Below are positions 15,806 through 22,973 of a DNA stretch of 23,653 nucleotides, in pieces; position 1 is the stretch's first letter; each line of letters begins with the position of its first letter. The notes below the pieces were generated by a model. That model made no database searches. It was not told the DNA's origin and saw only the letters and a program-made list of their open reading frames with translations. The stretch is from Bacillota bacterium (lineage in GTDB: Bacteria; Bacillota; Bacilli; Alicyclobacillales; SLC66): contig JAJZZT010000519.1 of the NCBI GenBank assembly GCA_021797415.1, positions 1 to 23,653 on the forward strand, read 5' to 3'. The position numbers and the translations under genes were made by a program.

Positions 15806-17044
15806 GTGAAGTCGTACCGGACATTGCTGAGAAATCGCCTGTTTGTCGCTTATTGGGCCGGCTCGACCCTGGTATTGCTGGGATTGCAGTTCAGCACCAT
15901 CGCCCTCATCTGGTTCGTGCTGCAGACCACCGGATCCTCCGTGCGCATTGCCATGGTGCTGGCGGTGGTCCCGATCGCGCGGGTGGCCACGAGTTCCGCG
16001 GTCGGTTGGGCGCTGGACCGGTTCCCGCGGCGGACTTTGATGATTCTGGACAACGCCGCGCAGGCCGCCATCTATTTGTCTATCCCTCTCTTGACCTGGG
16101 TTCACCGCCTGACCTTCCCGCTTCTCGTCGCCCTGGTCGCCGTGGCGGCGGCGCTGTCGCCGATATCCATGATTGGCCGCGGCGTGCTGCTCCCGAACAT
16201 CGTGGCCGACGGCGAGTTGGAACGCGCCAACGGCCTGTCGCAGGTCCGGAGCAGCCTGGTGACGCTGGGAGGTCCGGCCCTGGGCGGAGTGCTCGTGGGA
16301 TTCGCGGGGGCGCCCATAACCCTGGCCGTCACCTCCGCGTGCTATATCCTCTACATACTGTCCCTATGGACCATTCCCTCTGCGCAATACCGGGCGCCCG
16401 CGCCGCAATCCCCGCAGAACAGCCCCGCAGAGCCGGAACCCGTGAGCGCAAGGCGGTTTCTTTTGCAAAATCCACTTTTTCTGCTGTTTGTTGTCATCAC
16501 ACTATTTTTCAATCTCACCTACGGTCCGCTGGAACCGGCCCTGCCGCTGCTGGTGACCCGCGTCTTCCACGCCGGCGCGGCGACGCTGGGCCTCATCTGG
16601 AGCAGTTTTGCGGTGGGACTGCTCTTGGGGACCATCGTCTGGAATCAGTACCGCCCCCGCTGGACCCTGCGCGTCCTTGTCGCGGGAATCATTCTCGGCT
16701 GGGGATTTTTCAGCGGCGTAGCTGGGCTGGCCGAGCGTCCATGGCAGGCCATGCTGGCACTATTCTGCGGCGGTTTCGTCTTTGCGCCGTACAACATCGT
16801 CTCGGCCACTTGGCAACAGCGTCTCGTGCCGGACCGCTACCGCGGAGCGGTCTACGGCATGACCCAATCCGTGACAAGCGCGGGACTGCCGATCGGCCAA
16901 CTCATCGGCGGATTGGCCGTGAACGGGATCGGAGCGAAGGCGACCATCGTGGCCGGTGGCGCTGCGACCATGTTGCTGGGAATGGCGGTCGGAGGGCTGA
17001 AGACCCTGTGGCACAGCGCGGCCGCACAGGGAGGCGAAGGGTGA
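15806..17044 (+). CDS. MFS exporter, EntS-like family
   Basis: A 412-residue integral membrane protein with about 12 hydrophobic segments. It opens KSYRTLLRNRLFVAYWAGS, then the first helices, GWALDRFPRRTLMILDNAAQ (motif A type loop, about 70-90) and a LVPDRYRGAVYGM loop near residue 350. This matches the MFS_3/enterobactin-exporter-like group of drug or siderophore efflux proteins. The central loop (about 195-215) is Pro/Ala-rich and separates the two six-helix halves. The GTG at 15806 follows GAGGGG by seven bases. An in-frame ATG at 15737 lies inside the 20-bp repeats and would add repeat-encoded residues, so it is unlikely. Substrate unknown. Confidence 0.85.
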   Translation: MKSYRTLLRNRLFVAYWAGSTLVLLGLQFSTIALIWFVLQTTGSSVRIAMVLAVVPIARVATSSAVGWALDRFPRRTLMILDNAAQAAIYLSIPLLTWVHRLTFPLLVALVAVAAALSPISMIGRGVLLPNIVADGELERANGLSQVRSSLVTLGGPALGGVLVGFAGAPITLAVTSACYILYILSLWTIPSAQYRAPAPQSPQNSPAEPEPVSARRFLLQNPLFLLFVVITLFFNLTYGPLEPALPLLVTRVFHAGAATLGLIWSSFAVGLLLGTIVWNQYRPRWTLRVLVAGIILGWGFFSGVAGLAERPWQAMLALFCGGFVFAPYNIVSATWQQRLVPDRYRGAVYGMTQSVTSAGLPIGQLIGGLAVNGIGAKATIVAGGAATMLLGMAVGGLKTLWHSAAAQGGEG

Positions 17045-17098
17045 ACAGGCGGCAAGTCCATTTGCCATGCTCTCGTCTCCAGCGGCAGATTCAGGCGC

Positions 17099-17275
17099 GA
17101 TGAACCCCTGCAATGAACCATTGCTCGATGAACCCTTGCACGTTGCTGTGCACTGCGGAGCGCCGTAATCTGAGCGCACCTGCAATGAACCATTGCTCGA
17201 TGAACCCCTGCACGGCATAGCCTCCTGCGCGGTTGGGTCGCGTCTTGGTGTCGGCCATGCGATGAACCCTTGCAC
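17099..17275. repeat. Six copies of a 14-15-bp repeat GATGAACCCYTGC
   Basis: Copies start at 17099, 17113, 17127, 17185, 17199 and 17261. Two types alternate: GATGAACCCCTGCAC and ATGAACCATTGCTC. The block ATGAACCATTGCTC plus GATGAACCC occurs twice, 72 bases apart. The last copy supplies the ATG of the truncated VOC frame. A different minisatellite lies upstream of the MFS gene, so this gene is flanked by repeats on both sides. Confidence 0.85.
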
Positions 17276-17450
17276 GGAGGCGATCTCCTTGGGGACAACC
17301 AGTGTCACGGCCGGCCTGCCGGTATCTCGTTTGGATCACGCAAGACAATGGTATAAAGCATTGCTTCGACTCTATGAACAGGAAATTAACCCTATTCAAG
17401 TCATCGTCGAATACAGATTGGGCGACACATGGCTGCAATTGATCGATTGA
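17262..17450 (+). pseudogene. VOC/glyoxalase-family fragment
   Basis: The 62-codon frame reads SVTAGLPVSRLDHARQWYKA (14-33) and later VIVEYRLGDTWLQLID before a stop. These match the first beta-alpha-beta-beta-beta module of VOC proteins (LPV..L..A..WY, then EY.LGD.WLQL). Full-length VOC proteins have two modules, about 120 residues, so this is truncated at the C-terminus. Its start codon lies in a repeat unit and has no clear ribosome binding site. It ends 13 bases before the nucleotidyltransferase. Confidence 0.6.
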
Positions 17451-17463
17451 GGGAGGCGGCACA

Positions 17464-18300
17464 TTGGGCCATTCGTCCAGACATGCAGAGCGTGACCGAG
17501 GTCTGCCCGAAGAACGGAGAAAACTGTTGGAAACTCTAAGCGCCGATCTGTCTGACGATCATTCGATTCTGGCCGTGTATCTCGGCGGATCGTTGGCAGA
17601 AGGAACCTCCGACCTGTATTCCGATATCGATCTGCGAGTGGTTGTCGAACCTGGCGCGTACGATGTGTTTGTCGCGGATAAACTGCGGCGTCCCCGCAGG
17701 TGGGGAGACGTGCTTTTCTTCGAGGATGGGGGACCCGGCGTTTCGCATACGGTTGCCCATTTTGCCTGCTTTGTCAAAGTGGATGTGTTTTACTATCAGC
17801 CCGGCGACCTTCGGCCCTCCCTCTTCATGAAATCCATCCGCATCGTCCACGACCCCCTGCAGATGGTGGACAAGGTTCAGAACGAGTCCCGACAGTTGGC
17901 GTACGCGGTGTCGCGCGGCGAATTTGAGCGCTGGCAAGGAAAGGTGTTGGCCCATCTCCACGAAACCTACCGAGGGGTGATGAGGGACGAACTGTCCTAT
18001 GCGCTGCAAATGATGACCGGCCTCGCAGGGTGGATCATGCGGGGCTGGCACATGGAAGCGGGGAGACCGCCCGATCTGTGGGCGGACTGGCCAAAAGCGG
18101 AGGGCGCAAGGAGTGCGCTGGCCCATTGGCAGGTTTCGTTGCTTGGCGCATGGCATTGTCGACGGGACCCGGACGAGATCATGAAAACGGTGGCCAGCAT
18201 GGTCCCCGAACTGCTCCGGCTCAACCATGCGCTCAGCCGGCTCGCCGGCGCCGCGGAAGACCGGGAACTCTGGGCGCAGGCCATCGGCATGGTGCTGTGA
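17464..18300 (+). CDS. Nucleotidyltransferase-fold protein, aminoglycoside adenylyltransferase-like
   Basis: A 278-residue protein with the polymerase-beta type nucleotidyltransferase signature GGSLAEGTSDLYSDIDL at residues 41-57. Metal-binding Asp54 and Asp56 and a probable third acidic residue in FVKVDVFYY (about 103-111) follow. The C-terminal half is helical, as in ANT(6)/LinB-like enzymes that adenylylate antibiotics. The actual substrate cannot be assigned. The TTG start at 17464 is supported by GGAGG seven bases upstream; no ATG start lies nearby. The catalytic residues are intact. Confidence 0.75.
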   Translation: MGHSSRHAERDRGLPEERRKLLETLSADLSDDHSILAVYLGGSLAEGTSDLYSDIDLRVVVEPGAYDVFVADKLRRPRRWGDVLFFEDGGPGVSHTVAHFACFVKVDVFYYQPGDLRPSLFMKSIRIVHDPLQMVDKVQNESRQLAYAVSRGEFERWQGKVLAHLHETYRGVMRDELSYALQMMTGLAGWIMRGWHMEAGRPPDLWADWPKAEGARSALAHWQVSLLGAWHCRRDPDEIMKTVASMVPELLRLNHALSRLAGAAEDRELWAQAIGMVL

Positions 18301-18330
18301 CGGCGCGCCGGATCGGCGGTGCCAGCAACG

Positions 18331-18576
18331 TCCGCAAAATTGTCGAAAATATCCCCCTTTCCTGCGGAAATGTAGTATAGTGTCAGAAAATGGGGCGACC
18401 CTTCAGCGGCTTATCCCCTGTCCCAGGGCGGGGCGGTTAGGTGGATGGTCGGGGAACCACGGGACGGCGCCGGCGGTTTTTTTGTTGTCCTGCGCGGGTT
18501 GTTCGCGACCAAAGGGGGGTACCATCTTTCATGCTGCAATCCACGAAACTGCCCATCCGCCAGTACCACTAAATGG
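18331..18576 (+). repeat. Duplicated copy of the ABC exporter leader
   Basis: This block repeats the region 20892-21256. Shared parts in order are the TTGTCGAAAATATCCCCC box, a TTTCC-N3-GGAAA inverted repeat, GTATAGTGTCAG, CTTATCCCCTGTCCCAGGGC, GGCGCCGGCGGTTTTTTTG, TTGTCCTGCGCGGGTTG and ACCATCTTTCATGCTGCAAT. It lacks about 95 bases present in the other copy (about 20960-21055, including a terminator). The stem preceding the T-run is changed so that it pairs poorly here. The block now precedes the methyltransferase at 18613 and may drive it. Confidence 0.9.
18531..18572 (+). pseudogene. Remnant of the first codons of the ABC exporter gene
   Basis: ATG at 18531 gives MLQSTKLPIRQYH and stop. 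The ABC exporter at 21219 begins MLQSAKLPIRQYLELF. Identity ends after the twelfth codon, where unrelated DNA begins, so the duplication or the insertion boundary lies at about 18567. It may be translated as a short upstream frame, ending 40 bases before the methyltransferase. Confidence 0.8.
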
Positions 18577-18612
18577 CTTGTTCATTCGTTTCGCTGGATA
18601 GGAGGGCGCTCC

Positions 18613-19335
18613 ATGGGGCATTATGACGCTTTTGCGGAGGAATACGACCAGATCGTGAACCGGCAAGCTCAAGTTATTGAGTGTGCTTACAGATACGTTT
18701 TGGAACACTTGGGGGACGTTTTGAGCAAGCAGGTTTGTGATTTGGGTTGCGGGCAAGGCGAGTTGAGCAGACGAATCTCTCAGTTAAAAGCGGATGTTAC
18801 AGGTGTAGATTACAGCGGCGAATTATTGGAATTCGCCAGGGCCCATGAACCAACGATCGAAGTTCAATGGGTTCACGATGATGCACAAGTCTTAAATTCG
18901 TTGGCCGATGGCATGTTTGACACGGTGATATCCAATTTGATGCTCATGGACGTACCCGACTATAAAAATGTTTTTCGTTCGGCGTTCCGTGTCCTGAAAC
19001 CGAACGGACGCATGATATGGACCATAACTCATCCATGTTTTCTATCACCGCATAGTGAACCGGCGCCTGACGCGGATGGAGTGATCCGTTACCGCATTGT
19101 AAAGACTTACAGAGAGACTTGGTGGAAATCGGTTGGGCACGGAACGATTCGGAGCACACTCGGAGCATATCATCGCCCTCTTTCGAGCTACATAAACGCT
19201 TTTTTGATGGCCGGATTTCATTTAAACGAAATGTCCGAGCCGACCGTCGAAATGGATTTAGTCTCCAGCCCCAACGAAATTACTCATACTGAAATTCCGC
19301 CCATCCTCGGAGTCATCGGTTCAAAGGTGTTATAG
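18613..19335 (+). CDS. Class I SAM-dependent methyltransferase (low GC)
   Basis: The 240-residue protein opens MGHYDAFAEEYDQIVNRQAQ and carries motif I VCDLGCGQGELSRRI (about 42-56), VTGVDYSGELLEFAR, FDTVISNLMLMDVPD and LKPNGRMIWTITHPCF. It belongs to the Methyltransf_11/UbiE-like group; the substrate is unknown. ATG at 18613 follows GGAGG by seven bases. Its base composition is visibly richer in A and T than its neighbours, suggesting recent transfer. On its left it joins a cut copy of the ABC leader, and on its right a cut transporter gene, as if inserted between them. It is unrelated in detail to the methyltransferase at 13870. Confidence 0.85.
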   Translation: MGHYDAFAEEYDQIVNRQAQVIECAYRYVLEHLGDVLSKQVCDLGCGQGELSRRISQLKADVTGVDYSGELLEFARAHEPTIEVQWVHDDAQVLNSLADGMFDTVISNLMLMDVPDYKNVFRSAFRVLKPNGRMIWTITHPCFLSPHSEPAPDADGVIRYRIVKTYRETWWKSVGHGTIRSTLGAYHRPLSSYINAFLMAGFHLNEMSEPTVEMDLVSSPNEITHTEIPPILGVIGSKVL

Positions 19336-19429
19336 ATCCGCATGGCGCAGACGCGCCACCATCGGCAAGATGGAAATTTGCTGGGCCGTTGCCCCGCCCT
19401 GTGCCCGGCGAGTTCCGCGAAGCGGTGTC

Positions 19430-19495
19430 TGATAAGAACGATCCACCCCACAACGCCGCCAGAATCAAGAGCATCACCACGTCTTTCGCTCTCAC
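19430..19495 (-). pseudogene. N-terminal stub of an EamA/DMT-type transporter
   Basis: A GTG at 19495, three bases after the TetR stop, gives MRAKDVVMLLILAALWGGSF followed by L. This is the classic first helix of EamA-family (drug/metabolite) permeases, with the WGGSF motif. After that the frame loses all resemblance and no more helices follow, so about 270 residues are missing. The break lies beside the low-GC methyltransferase. TetR-EamA operons are common, so this was probably the regulated partner. The remaining bases 19336-19429 show nothing. Confidence 0.55.
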
Positions 19496-19498
19496 CGG

Positions 19499-20080
19499 TC
19501 ACGTGGACATCAGCCAATGCCGCAGCATGGCGCACTCCGCCGCGATCAAGCCGTCGATGGAATGCTGATCGCGCAACCTCTGCACCTGTGACCCGAATCC
19601 GCGAAATTGCAGAATCAGCACATCCACCACCGCACCCACCGCCAGATCGGAGCGAAATTCGCCGCTCGCGACGCCCCGCTCAAGCAGGCTGGTCAAGTAG
19701 TGGCGCCACGAGCGGTCCATGCGTTCCAAGAGGGCTGCGATCAGGGGATCGCGTTGCGCCCGCAGATGCAACTCATTGAGGACTGCGAGAAACTCTGGCT
19801 GGTCCAAAAAGCGCTCACGCATATCCAGAAATTCTTGACAGAGTGTGTCCATTGTGGAGAGAGCCCCGTGACGGTATCCCTCCTGCCGAAGTTCTTCAAG
19901 CATATTCTCCACAACGGCCTCCACCAGCGCTTCTTTTGTGGGAAAATAGTGGAGCAGTGTGGCGTGGTGAATCCCCGCATGTTCAGCGACCGTACGTACG
20001 CGAAAGCCTTCGAACCCCGCATTGGCAATGAGGCGAAAAGCAGCGCGCACAATGGCCGGCCGGCGGTTTTCGCGCGTCAT
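19499..20080 (-). CDS. TetR/AcrR family transcriptional regulator
   Basis: A 193-residue protein. The N-terminal helix-turn-helix reads IVRAAFRLIANAGFEGFRVR (10-29), then TVAEHAGIHHATLLHYFPTK (30-49), a textbook TetR DNA-binding domain. The rest is the all-helical ligand-binding and dimerisation domain. ATG at 20080 follows GGGGGGAG by about five bases. A longer frame upstream runs through the 18-bp repeats (THQEI units) and is not the start. It lies 13 bases after the membrane-protein gene and directly before a truncated EamA gene. It may act on the palindromes at 20673-20846. Confidence 0.9.
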   Translation of the reverse strand: MTRENRRPAIVRAAFRLIANAGFEGFRVRTVAEHAGIHHATLLHYFPTKEALVEAVVENMLEELRQEGYRHGALSTMDTLCQEFLDMRERFLDQPEFLAVLNELHLRAQRDPLIAALLERMDRSWRHYLTSLLERGVASGEFRSDLAVGAVVDVLILQFRGFGSQVQRLRDQHSIDGLIAAECAMLRHWLMST

Positions 20081-20093
20081 TCCATCTCCCCCC

Positions 20094-20665
20094 TCATTGA
20101 TCTCTTGATGTGTCTGGATCTCTTGATGTGTGTGGATCTCTTGATGTGTCTGGATCTCTTGATGTGTGTGGATCTCTTGATGTGTCTGGATCTCTTGATG
20201 TGTGTGGGCGTCCCCATATCCACACATAACAGAAGGCGGCAAGCGCCATGCCCACGGACATGAGAAATGAGCTGATATTCATGCCGCCCTCATTGAGAAA
20301 ACTGCCGCCGTTAAACCCGGCTCCTGTCAGGCCGAACCAGGCGAGGACGGCGGCGACGATTCGTCCCCGGCCGCGAAGGCGAACCGCCCAGACGATGAGA
20401 AGGATGGACAGAATCCAGAGCGTGATCCCAACCGCGATATGAAGTTGCAAGAATCCATTCGAGTGAACAAGCGCCCAGGCAATGCCCTGTACCAGGCCGA
20501 CGAAATAATTTGACGGAGTGCGCCCGGATGAGTGGCGGGGATGGCCACCCAGAGGTTGACCATCATACCGATCAGAAACTGAAGAACGAGCAGAATCAAC
20601 TGTGCGGCAAGCGTGCGCCGAAAGCGCGCAAGCGGTTCCATCATATTCAATACCCACTTTCGCAT
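20094..20665 (-). pseudogene. Four-helix membrane protein gene with a frameshift
   Basis: From ATG at 20665 the frame reads MRKWVLNMMEPLARFRRTLA, a helix QLILLVLQFLIGMMVNLWVA, and IPATHPG. The expected continuation, SNYFVGLVQGIAWALVHSNG plus three more helices, lies in another frame. The shift is at about 20515-20528. I recognise the HPG...SNYF pattern from a family of small hypothetical membrane proteins of unknown function. The C-terminus is extended by repeat-encoded HTSRDPDTSRDP units up to the stop at 20094. It is either a broken gene or a sequencing error. It leads the operon that includes TetR. Confidence 0.6.
20101..20208. repeat. 18-bp minisatellite, six units (36-bp higher order)
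   Basis: The unit TCTCTTGATGTGTSTGGA repeats six times from 20101 with exact 18-base period. The thirteenth/fourteenth bases alternate TC and TG between units, so the true period is 36. Read leftward it encodes DTSRDPHTSRDP at the end of the membrane protein and THQEIQTHQEIH in another frame leading to TetR. Because 18 is a multiple of three, unit gain or loss keeps the frame. Confidence 0.95.
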
Positions 20666-20672
20666 CCTGAAT

Positions 20673-20846
20673 TCAACCATGTGGTTGATTGCATGATATG
20701 AGCCCTCAATCGTCAATCATGTGGTTGATTGCATGAATTTGTCCTCAATCGTCAACCATGTGGTTGATTGCATGATATGAGCCCTCAATCGTCAATCATG
20801 TGGTTGATTGCATGAATTTGTCCTCAATCGTCAACCATGTGGTTGA
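20673..20846. repeat. 39/40-bp tandem repeats carrying a palindrome (79-bp higher order)
   Basis: CATGTGGTTGATTGCATGA-type units start at 20678, 20718, 20757, 20797 and 20836, alternating 40 and 39 bases. The perfect inverted repeat TCAACCATGTGGTTGA occurs at 20673-20688, 20752-20767 and 20831-20846, exactly 79 bases apart; TCAATCA variants lie between. The cluster fills the divergent region between the membrane-protein/TetR operon and the ABC exporter, and looks like a multiplied operator. Confidence 0.9.
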
Positions 20847-20975
20847 AAGATAAGACATACAGATTCTCGCGGGCAGATTCCACCACGTAATCCGCCGAAT
20901 TGTCGAAAATATCCCCCCTTTCCTATGGAAATGTGGTATAGTGTCAGAAAAGGGGGCGGACGGTATGCAAAGATG

Positions 20976-20999
20976 GACCACGCGAAGCGGGGTCTTTTT
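20976..20999 (+). terminator. Hairpin with T-run in the ABC leader (proximal)
   Basis: GACCACGC-GAA-GCGGGGTC pairs with one mismatch and is followed by TTTTT. It lies about 25 bases after the expected transcription start, so it would attenuate the ABC operon. It falls in the segment absent from the duplicated leader. Confidence 0.55.
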
Positions 21000-21114
21000 G
21001 TGTCGTCCGCGCCCGACTGCCGATCCACCGGGTCCGTTCTGGTGAACACGGGGCAAAGCCTTCAGTGGCTTATCCCCTGTCCCAGGGCGGGGCGGGTGGG
21101 TGGATGGTCAGGAA

Positions 21115-21143
21115 ACCGCGGCGACAGCGCCGGCGGTTTTTTT
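21115..21143 (+). terminator. Intrinsic terminator in the ABC leader (distal)
   Basis: CCGCGGCG-ACAG-CGCCGGCGG forms an eight-pair GC stem with one bulged G, followed by TTTTTTT. It ends 75 bases before the gene. In the duplicated leader the T-run is kept but the left arm has changed and pairs poorly. Confidence 0.6.
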
Positions 21144-21195
21144 GTTGTCCTGCACGGGTTGTCCTGCACGGGTTGTCCTGCGCGGGTTGTCCGCG
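21144..21195. repeat. 14-bp tandem repeat in the ABC leader
   Basis: GTTGTCCTGCACGG occurs at 21144, 21158 and, with one change, 21172, with a partial fourth. The duplicated leader has only one and a half units, so the expansion happened after or was lost since duplication. Confidence 0.9.
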
Positions 21196-21218
21196 ACAAA
21201 AGGGGGATACCATCTTTC

Positions 21219-22973
21219 ATGCTGCAATCCGCGAAACTGCCCATCCGCCAGTATCTCGAGCTGTTTGCGCGCTATCTGCGCCCGCAATGGCGCAAGGTCG
21301 CACTGTTGACCGTCCTGCTCACAGGCAGTGTGGGCCTGCAGCTCGTCAATCCGCTGATCGTGCAGCAGTTCATCAACGGCGCACAGGCGGGGAGCGCCAC
21401 AAGGACGCTCATCCGCCTCGCGCTCCTGTTCATCGTCATCGGATTTGTCAATCAGGGTGTCTCGGTTCTTGGCACCTACTTTGCGCAGCAGGTCGGATGG
21501 ACTGCCACCAACGACCTGCGCATGGACCTCGCACGCCACTGCGTCGGCCTTGACCTCGCTTTCCACAAGGAGCACGCGGCGGGTGTCATGATTGAGCGGA
21601 TCGACGGGGATGTCAATCAACTCTCGAACTTCTTCTCACAATTCGTGCACCTTGTGATCAGCAACCTCCTGCTGCTGGTCGGCGTGCTGGCGATGCTGTA
21701 CACGATCGACTGGCGGCTGGGGGTGTCGATCACCGCCTTTGTCGTCATCGGCATGTTCGCGCTCGCCAGAATCCGGCGCTGGGCCGTTCCCCACTGGCGG
21801 CGCATGCGGGAATTCAGTTCGGAGTTTTTCGGGTTTCTTGGCGAACGCCTGGCCAATACCGAGGACACCCGGGCCAACGGCGCGACAGAGTATGTGATGG
21901 ACCAACTGCGCGAAATTCTCCGCAATTGGCTGCCCGTCAGCAAGCGGGCGGGCATGGCGGGCTTCTCCATGTGGATCACGACGCTGCTCGTCTTTGCGCT
22001 CGGAAACGCCGCCGCATTTGGCCTTGGGTATCACCTGTGGTCAAAAGGCGTCATCTCGATCGGCACGGCCTACGTCATCTTCTTCTACACCGGCATGCTC
22101 AGCCAGCCCATTGAAACCATCCGCACGCAGATGGAGGATCTGCAGCGGGCGGAGGCCAGCATTATGCGCGTGCGGGAACTGTTCGGGCGACAGCCTTCCA
22201 TCCAGGGAGGCAGTCTGACCACACTGCCCGCCGGCGCTCTCGGCGTGGCGTTTGAAGCGGTGGCTTTCGCCTACAGCGAGGGGAGGCCGGTGCTGGAGGG
22301 CATATCCTTCTCGCTGGTCCCGGGACGCATTCTGGGCATCATCGGACGCACGGGAAGCGGCAAGACGACCATGGCCCGCCTGATCGCGCGCCTGCTGGAT
22401 CCGGCGACGGGCGCGATCCGGATCGGCGGCGTGGACGCGCGGCAACTGGCTCTTGGCGCATTGCGGTCGCACATCGGTTTTGTGACGCAGGATGTGCAAC
22501 TGTTCCACGCAACGGTGCGGGAGAACATCACCTTCTTCAACCCGCTCGTGACGGATGGGAAGATTCTGGCGGTGATCGAACGGCTCGGTCTGGCCGAGTG
22601 GCTGGACAATCTGCCGCACGGTCTTGACACTGTCCTCCGGGGATCCGGCGGACTGAGTGCCGGAGAAGCACAGCTCCTGGCGTTTGCGCGCGTATTTCTG
22701 TCCGATCCGGGTCTGGTCGTGATGGATGAGGCGTCATCGCGTCTCGACCCCGCCACGGAGCAGTGGATGGAGCGCGCCGTCAGCGAGCTGCTGGCCAACC
22801 GCACCGGGATCCTGATCGCGCACAGGCTCGCGACACTGGAGCGGGTGGACGACATTTTGATTCTCGACAACGGACGGGTGATCGAATACGGACCGCGCGA
22901 GCAACTGGCGAATCAGCCCGGATCGCGCTATCACCGCCTGCTTGGCGCAGGAATGGCGGAGGTGCTCGCATGA
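21219..22973 (+). CDS. ABC exporter, fused membrane and ATPase half-transporter (first of a pair)
   Basis: A 584-residue half-transporter. Residues 20-330 hold six membrane helices (KVALLTVLLTGSVGLQLVNP first). The ATPase domain follows with Walker A GRTGSGKTTMARL (about 376-388), Q-loop VTQDVQLF, signature LSAGEAQLL, Walker B LVVMDEASSRLD and H-loop IAHRLATL. The signature is LSAGE rather than the canonical LSGGQ, and Walker B ends in D-E as needed for hydrolysis. ATG at 21219 is favoured because the duplicated leader also ends at this ATG; AGGGGG is 12 bases upstream, rather far. Its stop overlaps the next gene's start (ATGA), so the two probably form a heterodimeric exporter. Substrate unknown. 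Confidence 0.9.
   Translation: MLQSAKLPIRQYLELFARYLRPQWRKVALLTVLLTGSVGLQLVNPLIVQQFINGAQAGSATRTLIRLALLFIVIGFVNQGVSVLGTYFAQQVGWTATNDLRMDLARHCVGLDLAFHKEHAAGVMIERIDGDVNQLSNFFSQFVHLVISNLLLLVGVLAMLYTIDWRLGVSITAFVVIGMFALARIRRWAVPHWRRMREFSSEFFGFLGERLANTEDTRANGATEYVMDQLREILRNWLPVSKRAGMAGFSMWITTLLVFALGNAAAFGLGYHLWSKGVISIGTAYVIFFYTGMLSQPIETIRTQMEDLQRAEASIMRVRELFGRQPSIQGGSLTTLPAGALGVAFEAVAFAYSEGRPVLEGISFSLVPGRILGIIGRTGSGKTTMARLIARLLDPATGAIRIGGVDARQLALGALRSHIGFVTQDVQLFHATVRENITFFNPLVTDGKILAVIERLGLAEWLDNLPHGLDTVLRGSGGLSAGEAQLLAFARVFLSDPGLVVMDEASSRLDPATEQWMERAVSELLANRTGILIAHRLATLERVDDILILDNGRVIEYGPREQLANQPGSRYHRLLGAGMAEVLA

Larger units (their letters stand above)
20892..21218 (+). promoter_or_regulatory. 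Promoter and long leader of the ABC exporter
   Basis: TTGTCGAAAAT (20901-20911) contains TGTCGAA, the Spo0A box consensus. A TTTCC-TAT-GGAAA inverted repeat follows, then an extended -10 TGG-TATAGT. The transcript would run about 260 bases before the ATG at 21219 and holds two possible terminators. The upstream elements are conserved in the duplicated copy at 18331-18576. The -35 is poor. Nothing here matched a riboswitch class I know. Confidence 0.55.

Noticed and set aside
21091..21121. T-box-like antiterminator in the ABC leader (GGGTGG, then ACCGCGG)
   Set aside because: The two halves are separated by extra bases and there is no specifier stem or other T-box part; resemblance looks accidental.
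21100..21136. Guanidine-III riboswitch-like GGTCAGGA segment
   Set aside because: Only a few bases agree and the required 5' half is missing.
20925..21218. 98-codon N-terminal extension of the ABC exporter
   Set aside because: It runs through promoter, terminators and 14-bp repeats; the duplicated leader also points to the ATG at 21219.
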